Shown: in pieces, positions 45,654 to 56,736 of the stretch
Layout of the letters: every line of letters starts with the position of its first letter
Position numbering within the stretch: position 1 is the stretch's first letter
Source: Sphaerosporella brunnea
Taxonomy: Eukaryota; Ascomycota; Pezizomycetes; Pezizales; Pyronemataceae
Reading direction: 5' to 3'
Assembly: GCA_008704415.1 (NCBI GenBank)
Contig: VXIS01000226.1
Location: forward strand, 16,538 to 80,537
DNA length: 64,000 nucleotides
Position numbers and translations under genes: made by a program
The notes under the pieces: generated by a model
Told to the model about the DNA's origin: nothing
The model's input: the letters and a program-made list of their open reading frames with translations, nothing else
Databases searched by the model: none

Positions 45654-48600
45654 TCAGCCTCTTAACCTGACTCTCCTGTCCTTGGCAGCTTGTGGGAATT
45701 TCCGATGGAACTTTCTCAAAGCTGCCTCACCGGTACCTTCAAAACATTCCCACGGTTCTTCTGTCCAGTCTTCCTCATTTGGGAACCCTTTCCACTTGAC
45801 CAAGTACTTGATGGTACCAGTACTGTCACATGAACTACCTAGGATCTCATCGATCTCCCAGAGCCCTTCTTCGTCAAGGTCCATCGCATCTTCATCTTCG
45901 ACTGCAACTGCAGGAGGTCGAAGGCCCTTTTGCGACTGTCTGTATGGCTCAAGCAGCGAAACATGGAAGGTAGGATGTATACGCCATCGCTTAGGAAGTT
46001 CAATCCTTATAGCGGATGGTGACACTACCTTTATCACCTTGAAGGGTCCATGCATTTTCGCATCTAGCTTGCGAGATGGTCTTCTTGTCCGAAGGTTCTT
46101 GCCATTGAGCATAACAAGATCACCAACTTGGTACTTGGGTGCAGCCTTTGACCGTTTGTCATAGTGCTTCCGCATAGATTCACGGGTCTGTTCCAATGCT
46201 TCCTTGCACAACTTATGGATGCTTTCCATCCAGTGCGCATAGTTTCTTGCCGACGGGTTTTTCACCTCAGCCTCAACAGGCCAATTTGTTCTTGGGTGAT
46301 AACCGTAGTTGGCAAAGAAAGGTGACAGACTTGTAGCTGTGGTGACGGAGTTGTTATACGCGTACTCAGCCATGGGAATCATTTCTACCCAATTATCTTG
46401 CTCGTAATTGCAAAAGAACCTCAGGTATTGTTCCACAGTTTGGTTGACGCGCTCCGTTTGACCATCAGTCTGTGGGTGGAAGGCAGTGGACATTCCACGT
46501 TTAATCTTCAAGAGATCCATTAACGTTTCCCAAAATTTGGAAGTGAAACGTGCATCTCTGTCCGATATGATGCTACTAGGCAAGCCGTGCAATCGCCATA
46601 CCTCCCGCAGGAATACGCGTGCAACATCGGCAGCTTTCTTCGCATCCTTCTTTAGCGGAATGAAGTGACACATTTTTGTAAAGCGGTCGACAACAACCAT
46701 CAACTGGTCACAGTCCTCTGACAGAGGTAAATCTGTGATAAAGTCCATTGATATTGAGTCCCACGGGGCATACGGAACTTCTAGAGGAGACAACACTCCA
46801 TAGCGGGCGTGACGTGCAGACTTAGCTTTTTGGCATTCTGGGCATGAGTTCACATAGTCCCGAATCCAAGCATCCATTGTAGGCCAGAAGAAATTGCGAC
46901 GCACTAACTCTACGGTCTTGTCTGCTCCCATATGGCCAGCAACAACCGAGTCGTGATCTGCTTCCACAATTTGCTTCTTTAAGTCCAAGCTGTCAGGAAC
47001 GTATAGACGGCCTCTGTAGTACAGGGCTCCATCGTCATATTCCATGCCTTCACTAGGATTACCGCTCATAGCATTCTCGTAATCATGCATCCAAGCTTCA
47101 TCTTGTGCTCCAGCAGTAAAGATTTGCTCAAGTAGTTCACTACTGAAACGTACCCTGGGGATAGTCTGTAGCTTCGCCGAAGAAAGAATAACCTGTTCGC
47201 CTTCAACTGTTACCAGTTGGTCGGGTCGCAACACCCTGTAAATGGGTTGGTTTTCGTTTTCTTCGATGCTACCTCCCCCCTTTTGTGGGCGGTACTCCGG
47301 ACGCCTAGACAATGCATCGGGTTTCCCATTCTGACTACCAGGTCTATATATGATCTTAAAATCATAACCTGCCAACTCTTGTGCCCATCTTGCTTGACGA
47401 CGATTCAACACTTTTGATGTCGTAAAGTATTCCAGATTCTTATGATCTGTATACACCAAGACGGTGTGAGCGGCTCCCTCGAGATATCTTCTCCATTCCT
47501 TAAAGCATGATACTATTGCTAGCATCTCTTTATCATGAATTTCGTAATTTATCTCTGCCTTGTCCATTTTACGTGAATGGAAGGCAACGGGATGAAGTCT
47601 CTTTTCAAATTCTTGGGACAACACACCACCAATCGCAAAGTCACTTGCATCGGTTTCCATAATGCATTGCAAGTCTGGGTCATAGTGTTTCAGGATCGGA
47701 GCTGAAGTAAAGCGGCGCTTTAATTCTTCAAAACTCCACTGGGCTTGCCTATTCCATGCCCAAGCATTTCCTTTCTTCGTTAAGTCAGTCAAAGGCTTAG
47801 CGATCATAGAAAAGTTCTTGATGAAACGGCGATAAAAGTTTGCAAACCCCATGAAAGACTGAACGTCCTTCACGGAAGTTGGCACTTCCCAGTCCAGGAT
47901 AGGTTTGCACCTTATCTTGAGCCATGCTAATTCCTTCTGCCGAGATGATATATCCCAAGAACTCGACTGTAGACACATGCCATTCGCACTTATCAGGTGC
48001 AAGGGCAAGTTTATATTCCATTAAACGTCGGAGTACTTCACGAACTAGTTGTTCATGTTCTTCTTCAGTTTTGGAGTATATCAGGATGTCATCGATATAG
48101 ACAACAACTCCTTGGTCAATAAGATCTCTCAAAATCTCAGTCATCATGTTCTGAAATGTGGCAGGGGCATTAGCAAGCCCAAACGGCATCACTAGATATT
48201 CATAATGACCATATCTAGTTCGGAAGGCCGTCTTCCATTCATCACCCTTCTTAATCCGAATAAGATTATAACCGCTCTTCAGGTCAATCTTAGTGAACAT
48301 CTTGGCTCCTTGAACACGATCTCGAAGCTCGTTCATTAGTGGTAAAGGGTATCTGTTGAGCACAGTTACTCGGTTGAGACCACGATAGTCTACCACTAAT
48401 CGGATTCCTCTACCATGCGGCTTCGGAACGAAGAGAATGGGTGCGCCAGCAGGCGACTTGCTTGGTCGAATCTTACCTTCGCTCAACATTTGGGTAAGAT
48501 ATTCCTTCAAAGCCGCTAGTTCCTTTTCTGAGAGGGCATAAATCGGTCCCCAAGGTGGTTGTTCACCATCCTTGATATCAATTGCATGATCAAAAGATCG

Positions 48601-49254
48601 ATGCTCTGGAAGTTCTGCAGCAGCTTCAGGACTGAATACTCTGCTGAACTCTTGATATTGCTTAGGTACCATTTGTGTCCAGTCGAGAACTAGTGCTTCC
48701 CCATCAGGACGTACCATTCCAATAAGCCCAAACATATGAGGATCTAATCCCATGTGTAGGATTGCCTCGTCAAATTCAATTGTGAATTCTTCGCTTTTGG
48801 TTTTGGTACAGTTCCGTTGACAGTGCTGGGAATCAAACTTGATGTTTCCTTCCCACAACCCAGAGGGTTGGTGCTTTGCAAGATACCACCATGGTAGAAT
48901 TAGATCACACGAGTCCTCCATTGGGGAAACCTCAAAGGTTTCCTTATCGAAGTGATCTCCATGTCTAATGGTCAAAGGGAAGGTATACTGCTCACCTGCA
49001 GTAGATACCGAGTCACCTTCAAAATTCACCATTCGTACTGGTTTTTGACGACGCACTGTTGGGATGCGATACTTCTCTACTATTCGGTCAGAGAGTGTAA
49101 AGCACGACGCTCCACTGTCTGCCAGACAGCGTACTGAAATTTCTTTCTTATTGTCCCATGACAACGTCATGTTCAGATAAGGTCTTGGTCCATTGACAGG
49201 AGGTTTGAAGCGCTTAGCTTCAGGAGCTCCGTCAGTAACGATTTTCCTCTTCAT
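45654..49254 (-). pseudogene. pol: element A pol polyprotein, one frameshift
   Basis: Starts at the ATG at 49254. Order on the coding strand: aspartic protease (CLADSGASCF), reverse transcriptase (VVYIDDILIYS active site), RNase H (METDASDFAIGG), integrase zinc finger (HMGADKTVELV ... CPECQKAK), integrase core with Asp in SMDFITDLPL, Asp in SDRDARFTSKFW and Glu in TDGQTERVN at DD35E spacing, and a chromodomain at the end (LVKWKGFPNEEDWTEEPWE). The frame breaks once near 47905, between RT and RNase H, where GTGCAAACC carries one extra base. The two parts are otherwise open (485 and 784 codons). Confidence 0.93.
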
Positions 49255-49850
49255 GATGGGAATCTGTTATTGAATAGCCTTTCGACACTATTCTGGCCAC
49301 AACGGGTCACTAAATTTTTTGCGTATTGAAGTTTTTTGTGGGTCACTTGTGGGTTTTCAAAACTGAATCATACGCAGACACGCCTGCGTGTTTCGGGTTT
49401 TGAACCCATCCTCAGTGCGCATTTTGTCGCAACAAAATCCAAAACTTTTCAATTGACTCAAAAGCAAACAAAAAACAAGACCAAGCGAAATTCCCAAAGG
49501 TTCATCCAGACAGACAAAGGAAATCCAATCCAGTTCTTCCAGAAACCCAAAACAAAACAAACATCCGCAGATGAACAAAGGAAACCATATTCCATAACCC
49601 CGTACTAGAAATCCTATCTAGCGGATTGTTAGCTTAGAATGGCTATTCCAACAAGGCAAGGGATCCTTCTGATCCTGAGTAATGCAAGCTGACCAAACTA
49701 TTGACGCACCAACCCCGGCGTAATGCGGGGAGGGAGGCACCCCCAGTAGTGAGCTTTCGCTACACTCTGACCAGTCGTTTGTCAACAGCAAGGGCTTCTT
49801 GCAACAGCTCGCCTTGAACAGGGTGGTGGGAACTTACCCAAGTTATCCCA
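49255..49850 (-). other. element A gag-pol spacer
   Basis: About 600 bp without a gag- or pol-like frame lies between the gag stop and the pol ATG. This is unusual, since most gypsy elements overlap or fuse these genes. Confidence 0.6.
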
Positions 49851-51269
49851 CTATTCCTCCTTCTCAGAATCACTCTCCAGTAGAGTGATGCGACGAGGCG
49901 GCAACGAAGACGAGGAGATTGCCGGGCGGGCATCGCGGTCACAAAGGCGATCCACAATGCTCCGGGCACTAATTTTCGGACGCTTATTGGTGCCCGAACT
50001 GTTAGCCTCTTCGGCTTCAATGGCAGCGTCGGGAATTCGGCGCTTCTGCCCAGCCAGCTTACGAGCTGAGGTCGTAACCTTATCAGCCGTACAGCTGCTC
50101 CATCTGTGGCCTGACTTGCCACAGTGAAGGCAGAGGTTATCTTTCTTACGCTTTTCAATAAGCGTAGGAGCGATCCCCTTCAACTTGTCATTGGTGAAAG
50201 GCTTTTCTGCCTTACCAACGGCCTTTCCCTTTCCCTGACCCTTGTCACCTCGTTTACCGACCTTATGGTCGGAACCTTGAGGCTTCAGCGGGTCAGAGTT
50301 GCCATTCTTGGAGCCTTTTTGCGAGGAGTTCTTGTGACTAGAACCCCTTATCTCCTGGACTTGTTTTCTGAGAGCAGCCTCCTTTGCGAGGTGTTTCTCA
50401 TACTCACGTCCAACACGCTTTATCTTAAAGATAAAGGCTGTGTCATCGTCTTCGGCTAAATCCGAGTATGACATCCGCTTGCGGAGTTCCTCGGATAAGC
50501 CGCCAAGTAGCAGGTTTCTCCAAACTACTCCGGAGAGACCCACAAGGTGGTTTCGTGTCTGCATTTGCTGCAGATATGCGTCTATGTTCTTTTCATAGCG
50601 CAGCGCTTTCATCTCCTCGAGCATGTCGTCATCTTCATGCTCATTGATGAACTCGGCATCCATGGCTGACATGAATGCCTTCCAGTTATCCTCAAGTTTT
50701 TGTTTCTTGAGGTACCGAGCGCGTGCGTTGAACCAAGTTAACGCATCACCACCCATTGCCTGCCCGATATAGATCAATTTCTGTTTATCGGACTTATAGG
50801 CACCTCGGTAGTAGTCAAACCACCGATCAAGGGAGTCAACCCAATCCCTGTACTGCAATTTGCCGGACTTGCCGTTAAATCGCTCAGGTGAGGGGATCTT
50901 GGGTTGCTCCACGGTCGTGACGACCATCCGGGATGACTTCCTCTTTTTGCGACGATCATCATCGCTGTCTGAGGAGGAGTCGGGGTTACCGAATCCAGCG
51001 TCATCCGGATCAGAGTCATCCGAAGATGACGATGACGAACTAGAGTGCGATCTGGGCACACCTCTAGCAGTCTTCCGCGGAGGCGGTGGGTTACCTCCAC
51101 CCGCAGAACCGGCTTTGGAACTCCTCTTGGAGTCCTTACCGTAGTCTTTCGCGGTGGGGACGGGAGCAGTAGGCAAGTACAACGCGTATAGGCGTTTGTG
51201 CCACTCTGGTCGGAGCGGGACCTTGGTTGGGATCGGCGTAGCGATTACCAAGGGGTACAGTTTTCCCAC
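49851..51269 (-). CDS. gag: element A gag: capsid and zinc knuckle
   Basis: Structural protein of the virus-like particle. A Ser/Asp-rich linker (HSSSSSSSSDDSDPDD) is followed by the retrotransposon gag capsid domain (LQYRDWVDSLDRWFDYYRGA; GDALTWFNARARYL) and a single CCHC zinc knuckle, CLHCGKSGHRWSSC, then a basic tail. It overlaps the end of the upstream coiled-coil frame by about 25 nt in another phase. The real protein may be a -1 fusion of the two, or the overlap may mark a lost base. Confidence 0.85.
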   Translation of the reverse strand: MGKLYPLVIATPIPTKVPLRPEWHKRLYALYLPTAPVPTAKDYGKDSKRSSKAGSAGGGNPPPPRKTARGVPRSHSSSSSSSSDDSDPDDAGFGNPDSSSDSDDDRRKKRKSSRMVVTTVEQPKIPSPERFNGKSGKLQYRDWVDSLDRWFDYYRGAYKSDKQKLIYIGQAMGGDALTWFNARARYLKKQKLEDNWKAFMSAMDAEFINEHEDDDMLEEMKALRYEKNIDAYLQQMQTRNHLVGLSGVVWRNLLLGGLSEELRKRMSYSDLAEDDDTAFIFKIKRVGREYEKHLAKEAALRKQVQEIRGSSHKNSSQKGSKNGNSDPLKPQGSDHKVGKRGDKGQGKGKAVGKAEKPFTNDKLKGIAPTLIEKRKKDNLCLHCGKSGHRWSSCTADKVTTSARKLAGQKRRIPDAAIEAEEANSSGTNKRPKISARSIVDRLCDRDARPAISSSSLPPRRITLLESDSEKEE

Positions 51270-52126
51270 ACAACTCCTTCCTCTTCGTCCTCATCGTCGT
51301 CGACTGGAGGAGGAACAGAAAATTGTTCCTCAATAGGGGCCTTGTTTTTTCCCTTGGTCTTCGCACGCTCTCGAATGGATAGCTCCTCTAACGACTTGCC
51401 ATCCTTTAGCGATTGAGCGAGATCGCGAAGACTTGCTTCCGCATCATCGGGGTTTTGTGTCTGGACCTGTTCGATAGCGAGTTCCAGAAACGCGGCCACT
51501 TGTTTGCGGGTTTTTTCCTCAAGATCCTGCTCCCTGCGCCGGAATTCCTCCTTGGTCTTCTTGCGCTCGGTACGGATCTGTTTTTCAAGGGCTTTGAGGC
51601 GGTCCTCCGTGGTCTTGGACAAGGTAATTAGGGACGTAATGGCCCCACTGTGCTCGTCTGCGACTCCTTTGACATACACCGCAACTTCATTGACAAAGTG
51701 CGCTTGCGTTTCGGCTTGCGCAGCTAAGGCTTTGAATTTCTCGGTCTGTTTTTCATCGGAAGCTTCAAGGGCCAACTGCACGGATTGTGCAAAGTTGTCC
51801 GAAGCGAGACGCACAACCTCAAAATCTCTGCGCTGCGCCTGGGCCAGAGTATCCTTATTGGACTCGGCCTGCACGTAGAGATGGTGTTGTGAAGCTAGTA
51901 GTTCCTTATAGGCTTGAACTAGCTGAGGGAAGACTTTCTCAATGTCTTCCTGGCGCTCGTTAAGTTTCGAGTGGAGATCTTCGAAGCTTCTCAGTCGGCG
52001 GTCAATTGCTTGAGCCGCATCCGATAGCCAGTCTGGTACTTCCACCTCGACAGCGTGCTGAACTAAGTCCACTTTGCTGACGGCTCGACCGTCAACGGTA
52101 TCGATGTCCATAGGCTTCCAAAACAT
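51245..52126 (-). CDS. element A gag N-terminal coiled-coil frame
   Basis: Runs from the ATG at 52126 (MFWKPMDIDTVDG). Almost wholly alpha-helical and charged (QIRTERKKTKEEFRRREQDL), ending acidic (DDDEDEEEGVVWENCTPW). Long coiled coils before the capsid domain occur in several fungal gypsy gags. It precedes the capsid frame and overlaps it. Confidence 0.75.
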   Translation of the reverse strand: MFWKPMDIDTVDGRAVSKVDLVQHAVEVEVPDWLSDAAQAIDRRLRSFEDLHSKLNERQEDIEKVFPQLVQAYKELLASQHHLYVQAESNKDTLAQAQRRDFEVVRLASDNFAQSVQLALEASDEKQTEKFKALAAQAETQAHFVNEVAVYVKGVADEHSGAITSLITLSKTTEDRLKALEKQIRTERKKTKEEFRRREQDLEEKTRKQVAAFLELAIEQVQTQNPDDAEASLRDLAQSLKDGKSLEELSIRERAKTKGKNKAPIEEQFSVPPPVDDDEDEEEGVVWENCTPW

Positions 52127-52207
52127 TGGTGGCCTTGACAAGCCTCAATGGCTTAGTGACTCGGACAACGGATTCGGACATGTTTGCGATATCGTGAGGT
52201 ATATCGC

Positions 52208-52218
52208 TAACAATATAC
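52208..52218 (-). promoter_or_regulatory. element A primer-binding region
   Basis: The coding strand directly after the 5' LTR reads GTATATTGTTAGCG. It does not start with TGG as a tRNA-primed site would. ATATTGTTA here is complementary to TAACAATAT inside the 5' LTR (52418-52426), a possible self-priming pair. Confidence 0.35.
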
Positions 52219-53236
52219 TGTAAAACCACTAGGTTCACTAAACCGCGTACAAGGAAGATAGGCCAAACAGTAATCCTTTTCTAAGGAAAAGACACTTGTT
52301 GGGCGAAGAGCTTTCAGATACGGGATCGGTAAAGATTCGCTAATGGTACGAGTATATTCGTACCGAAGGGAAAATAGGATAAAGATTTCGAAACGAATAT
52401 AGATTGTGTAAACGACAATATTGTTAAGGCTGAACCTCACAATATCCTAACGATGATGTCTGCTAACTCTGGTGGTCTCTCAACTCGAGGGAAATCTCGC
52501 GGGTTATATCCTGACGGATTCGCCTTTGAGCCTCAAAGTTGATTTCCAATCCTCGGACGAACAATTGCCCCGATTGCCACGTAAGGGTACCGAGCTTCTT
52601 TGACTAGCCAGGGATTATAGATAACCCCCACTCCAACTCGGACACTCTTCTGCAGCTATGGCGTGATTGAACGCGTAAGCTTTGATGCCTAGAATGCCCT
52701 ATTGAAGTGCCGCAGTAGCTATGACGTGATGACCAATTACCGAAGTGACTTTGGTACTTATCAAGTCTTGTCACAGGTGCTCCCCTCATATACCCACCGG
52801 GTACGTTCCGGTATAACGGTCGGGCGCAACGTGATGTGAGTTATTTTGTACCCTGGAAAAAACTATTTTTCTATGGGAACCGGCAACTAACCACTTTTTG
52901 CCATATAACTCACGGTGAATAACCTGTGACAACTGCAAGGTGTTAGACCAACACAGTTGTCATTATTCATTTGTATGCGCACGAATGGTGAGTTATTTTG
53001 TACCCTGGAAAAAACTATTTTTCTATGGGAACCGGCAACTAACTTCACCATCGCCATTATGACGTAAGTCTTGTAACTCTTAGGACACTTCCTAATAGAG
53101 TGGACTTATAGATGATTATACAGCCTCACTGTTGATAATCATCACCGTCAATAAACCGTTAGGTAGCCCTTAAGGTAATGTAGCCATAACTCGTAAGGGG
53201 GTACCAGAAATGGTACTGTGGGAGGTGGGTGTAACA
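52219..53236 (-). repeat. element A 5' LTR
   Basis: 1018 bp, nearly identical to the copy at 44420-45438. It should contain the promoter of the element. Confidence 0.95.
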
Positions 53237-53428
53237 CAAACAACAAGCTTTCTCCAGTGACTCATTCGCCTGCATCTTCCCGTCCTTTGTCTCCCCTTGT
53301 GGGCCGTCCCAAAAACTAGCTTCCATACAGTCACTCCTTGGTCCTATGCCTCCCAAAAAGCAGCAGGAAGAGGCCCCGCCCGCATTGAACTCGTCATCGC
53401 TGAAGCGGCCCTTGGCACCCAAAGCACC

Positions 53429-53940
53429 TGTAACCTTTTCGTGAGCTTATAAGATCCGCTATTTCACAGATGCAAATAAACTCAGAACCGTTTGTGTATC
53501 TGACTTGATAAATACCAAGAGAATACTCGCACTCAGGTCACTGATCAACTCAGTATTTATTGATGATAGTCGATACAATCTGGGCTGCTCGAAAGGCCGT
53601 ATCGAAAGAAGAGAAAAGAATGAATGTAGGAAAAGCTCGTAGCTTTTATAGCCAACGATGCTGAGTACATCATGTGATAACAATCTGGTGGCAAATTCGA
53701 AACTAAGGAAAGAATGGTCTAGAAGACCTGCAAGTCTGCCTTGTGGAAACTAGAAGATTCCAAAGTGACGTAGCATCGAAGGGGCTAGAAAGTGCTAGAA
53801 ACATGGTGACAAAACATAGTAAAGAAAGTAATGGAAACTCGTAGAATGCTGTTATCATACCATCGTTACTGCCTTATAGTTTTATATCTTAGTAAGGAAA
53901 TACGTAAGAAAGAAACCATAGTAAGTGTAATAATCTTACA
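53429..53940 (-). repeat. element B 3' LTR
   Basis: 512 bp, TG...CA ends, apparently identical to 60758-61269. Confidence 0.96.
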
Positions 53941-53950
53941 CTTCCCCTTA
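53941..53950 (-). promoter_or_regulatory. element B polypurine tract
   Basis: TAAGGGGAAG on the coding strand directly before the 3' LTR. Confidence 0.85.
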
Positions 53951-53967
53951 AAAAACAGTTGAAACAG

Positions 53968-56736
53968 TTACTCACGTAAATCAAAAACGGAAGAAGCAAT
54001 AGATGACATAGGAGAAGAACAGAAAGAATCATCAGAAGGAAAGAAAAAATCGGGAGGAAGAGTGACTGCGGTGGAGGTGTAGTCCTGGGTCCTCTTCGAA
54101 AGGAATTCCTGGATGGAATCAGCGCCAGTGTTGCGTACATTCTCATCAGGTTCCCAAGAGTTGTTTTCAGGTCCATAATTCTCCCAAGAGATATACCAGT
54201 AATCGATACCGTTAATCTTCTTGTGGTCGAGAATCTCCTTGATGTTGTAGAGAGTGTGGTCGTCTTCTTCTTCGTCATCGTAGCTGGAGGGAGGAGGCGG
54301 AATTGTCTTGTCTGAAATTCGCTGGAAGAGCTTGAGTTTGTCCTGGGCGAAGATGGGATAAACACGCTTGTTCTTGGGGAGTTCAAGTGTGCAGTTGCCT
54401 GTATCCTCATCGACTTTGGTGATCCTGTAGGGCCCTTCCCAAACTTCCATAAGCTTCCTAACCTTGCCCTTCCCTCGAGAACGTCTCTTGTAAAACACCC
54501 ATTGTCCAACCTGAAGTTGAACCTTAGGATTCCTACGCTTGGCAGCAATGCTTGCCTGGCGGTGACGTGCTGCCAGCAATGCATCTCGAGCCACAGCATT
54601 GTTGATCTTTTGCTGCTCGAGGTACTCATTGACTGCAGGGACATTCGAATCGAATTCAACTGGTAAAATGCGAGGGATATGACCAAATTGAACTTCGTGA
54701 GGGGTACGCTTGATGGTGGTAGAAGGAGAGTGGTTGAAGGCGTGCTCAACACGCCAGAGGTGACGAGACCAGTCTGCCTGTTTGTTGTTGGTGAAAATCC
54801 GAAGCATTTGAGCGATGGTACGGTTGGCCCGCTCCACTTGTCCATTGGTGTTTTGATGGAAAGCGGTGGCCATGAGGAGGTCGGTACCAATCTGCTTGTG
54901 GAGTCCTTGCCAGAACTGCGAGGTGAATCGAGGGTCTCTGTCCGAAACGATTGACTCTGGGAGTCCGTAGCGAGCGTAGTAGTGTTTAATGAAAACATCC
55001 GTAACGTCCTTTGCCGAAAATCCGTCCTTTAGGGGAACCAAAACAAGACCAGAAGAGAAGCGGTCAATGATGACCATGATGTGCTTGAAACCGTCCGAAG
55101 AGTTGAATGGACCAAGGAAATCAATAGCAATTGACTCCCATGGGCGAAGGGGAATTTCCAAGAGGCGAGCTTCGCCAATTGGCTTGGTGGTGGCATCTTT
55201 GTTGCGCTGACACTCAAGGCATTCTCTGCAGAACTCGTCGATGTCCTGCTTCATCCTAGGCCAGTAAAAACTCTGCCTGCATAGGATGTAGGTCTTCTCG
55301 GTGCCTTGATGTCCCACACTCTTGTGACAACTCTGCATGATGACATGCCGGACTGAGGAGGAGGGATTGTCTCTGGAAAGGACTGCATTGGGGACGTAAA
55401 CTCGAAGGTTGGAGGTGATGGAGGGGTCATCTAGCACAACATATCCTGTGTCATGCCAGTGAAATGGCTTGCGAATGCCATTCTTGACCATGGGATCGTC
55501 TTCATATGCCTGCTTGAATGTAGGGAGCATGGCCTTCCCTATGTGGTTGTCAAGGAAAAATGCGGGTACTCTGTTGCGAGTGTCGTAATGAATGACTTCC
55601 TGGGAACGATTTCCTGGTGGGTGTTGAGGTGGTTCGAACATTTCTGCATCCTCTTTGTCCAGAAGAGGAGTTTCGTCCGAAATCGATGGCTGAATTTTTT
55701 GCTGAGTCCCTTCCCCTTCAAAATCCTTGTTGGAACCTTGGTCATGCTCTGCCGATTCCTTATCCTTTTTCTCCTGTTCCTTACGAGCCTGAGCTCGAGT
55801 TAGAAAGGCCTGGGGATCAGAGGGTATGGGTTCCATGGGTGGGGAAATGGGCTCAATGGGCCGCTCTCTCTGGAGTCTGGGTACCAGATGGCGGTGACTG
55901 GATGGGTTGGAAATCTGACTATCTTGGTGGGTGGCAGCTTGGAGGAGCGCACATACTCCACCTGGGTTGGCCTCAGCCTGGCCATAAACCTGTCGATTTC
56001 CTCCTTCGATGGGGTCTTTGTCGACCAAGAGGGGGTTTCTCCTGGGTGCGATGGCGTAGGTTTGGAATGGCGTGACTTCGTCCTGGATTCGCTGGGGGTT
56101 TTCCTGGTTGTTCTGTTGCTGGTCTGGGAGTGTCCTGGGGGTAGGCGTGGTGGTGAAGGTCTGTACTTGTCTGGGTATATCCTGTTTCCACCAAGGGCCG
56201 TCTGGGTGTTGTCTCTCCTGTGGGAATTTCGGGCGTGGTGCGCCTGATTCTGGAGTCCATTGGAGGGCAGGTGCCCTTGAACTATTCGCGTAGGTGATGT
56301 AACCATGGTGGACAAGCCACTCATAGTTGCCGATGGGGTCTTCATCTGGGTCTGGACATTCTGAATTGGGTCCAAATGAATCGTCCATGTCTGTGTCTTC
56401 GTCTGGGGAGTCGTAGAACTCGTCGTCGCTATCGGATTCAAATTGAGCGTGATACTGAGAGTTTGACTTCCAGGTGCTGAAGGTTTCCATGAATCCTGAG
56501 GAATAGTGATATGGGCAGCCGTCTCTGGAGCGGCAGGCTGTCCAGTGGAGGTTTGGGTCGCACCTCTCATAGCGCGAGGCTCCCTTGGGGCGGAGGCTGG
56601 CGGAAGGTTTGTTGTTTGAGGTGGACATCTCATTTGAGACTTGAAGAGCGTGTGAAAAGTGTGAGGAAAGCTTGTCTGTTTCGGTGGAAGGTGGTCTGTT
56701 GAGGAATGGAGGTTGTTGGGTTGAGGAGACTGTCAA
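53968..56736 (-). CDS. pol: element B integrase-chromodomain frame with novel N-terminal segment
   Basis: 922 open codons. Residues from about 40 to 440 are a segment I cannot assign: MSTSNNKPSASLRPKG, a Cys/His cluster (ACRSRDGCPYHYSSGF), very acidic stretches (DSDDEFYDSPDEDTDMDD) and Pro/Gln-rich repeats. Next come the integrase zinc finger (GHQGTEKTYILC ... CRECLECQRNK) and the core with Asp in AIDFLGPF, Asp in SDRDPRFTSQFW and Glu in NGQVERANR at DD35E spacing. A chromodomain closes it (WYISWENYGPENNSWEPDEN). The 5' end overlaps the RNase H frame in another phase; the open frame begins without an ATG. Confidence 0.85.
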   Translation of the reverse strand: MTVSSTQQPPFLNRPPSTETDKLSSHFSHALQVSNEMSTSNNKPSASLRPKGASRYERCDPNLHWTACRSRDGCPYHYSSGFMETFSTWKSNSQYHAQFESDSDDEFYDSPDEDTDMDDSFGPNSECPDPDEDPIGNYEWLVHHGYITYANSSRAPALQWTPESGAPRPKFPQERQHPDGPWWKQDIPRQVQTFTTTPTPRTLPDQQQNNQENPQRIQDEVTPFQTYAIAPRRNPLLVDKDPIEGGNRQVYGQAEANPGGVCALLQAATHQDSQISNPSSHRHLVPRLQRERPIEPISPPMEPIPSDPQAFLTRAQARKEQEKKDKESAEHDQGSNKDFEGEGTQQKIQPSISDETPLLDKEDAEMFEPPQHPPGNRSQEVIHYDTRNRVPAFFLDNHIGKAMLPTFKQAYEDDPMVKNGIRKPFHWHDTGYVVLDDPSITSNLRVYVPNAVLSRDNPSSSVRHVIMQSCHKSVGHQGTEKTYILCRQSFYWPRMKQDIDEFCRECLECQRNKDATTKPIGEARLLEIPLRPWESIAIDFLGPFNSSDGFKHIMVIIDRFSSGLVLVPLKDGFSAKDVTDVFIKHYYARYGLPESIVSDRDPRFTSQFWQGLHKQIGTDLLMATAFHQNTNGQVERANRTIAQMLRIFTNNKQADWSRHLWRVEHAFNHSPSTTIKRTPHEVQFGHIPRILPVEFDSNVPAVNEYLEQQKINNAVARDALLAARHRQASIAAKRRNPKVQLQVGQWVFYKRRSRGKGKVRKLMEVWEGPYRITKVDEDTGNCTLELPKNKRVYPIFAQDKLKLFQRISDKTIPPPPSSYDDEEEDDHTLYNIKEILDHKKINGIDYWYISWENYGPENNSWEPDENVRNTGADSIQEFLSKRTQDYTSTAVTLPPDFFFPSDDSFCSSPMSSIASSVFDLRE

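Larger units (their letters stand above)
44420..53236 (-). mobile_element. Ty3/gypsy chromovirus retrotransposon, element A
   Basis: 8817 bp element coding on the minus strand, flanked by the 5 bp duplication CAAAC (44415-44419 and 53237-53241). LTRs of 1019 and 1018 bp begin TG and end CA on both strands. I count about six substitutions and one indel between them, so insertion is recent but not brand new. A polypurine tract precedes the 3' LTR. It encodes gag with a zinc knuckle, protease, reverse transcriptase, RNase H, integrase and a C-terminal chromodomain. It sits in the leader of a Myb gene, in antisense orientation. Confidence 0.96.

Noticed and set aside
44420..53236. RIP (C-to-T repeat mutation) in element A
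   Set aside because: The few LTR differences are mixed in type and the long frames lack the stop codons RIP would create.
53889..54998. 369-codon minus frame in element B
   Set aside because: Overlaps the integrase-chromodomain frame in another phase and has Ser/Thr/Arg-rich shadow composition.
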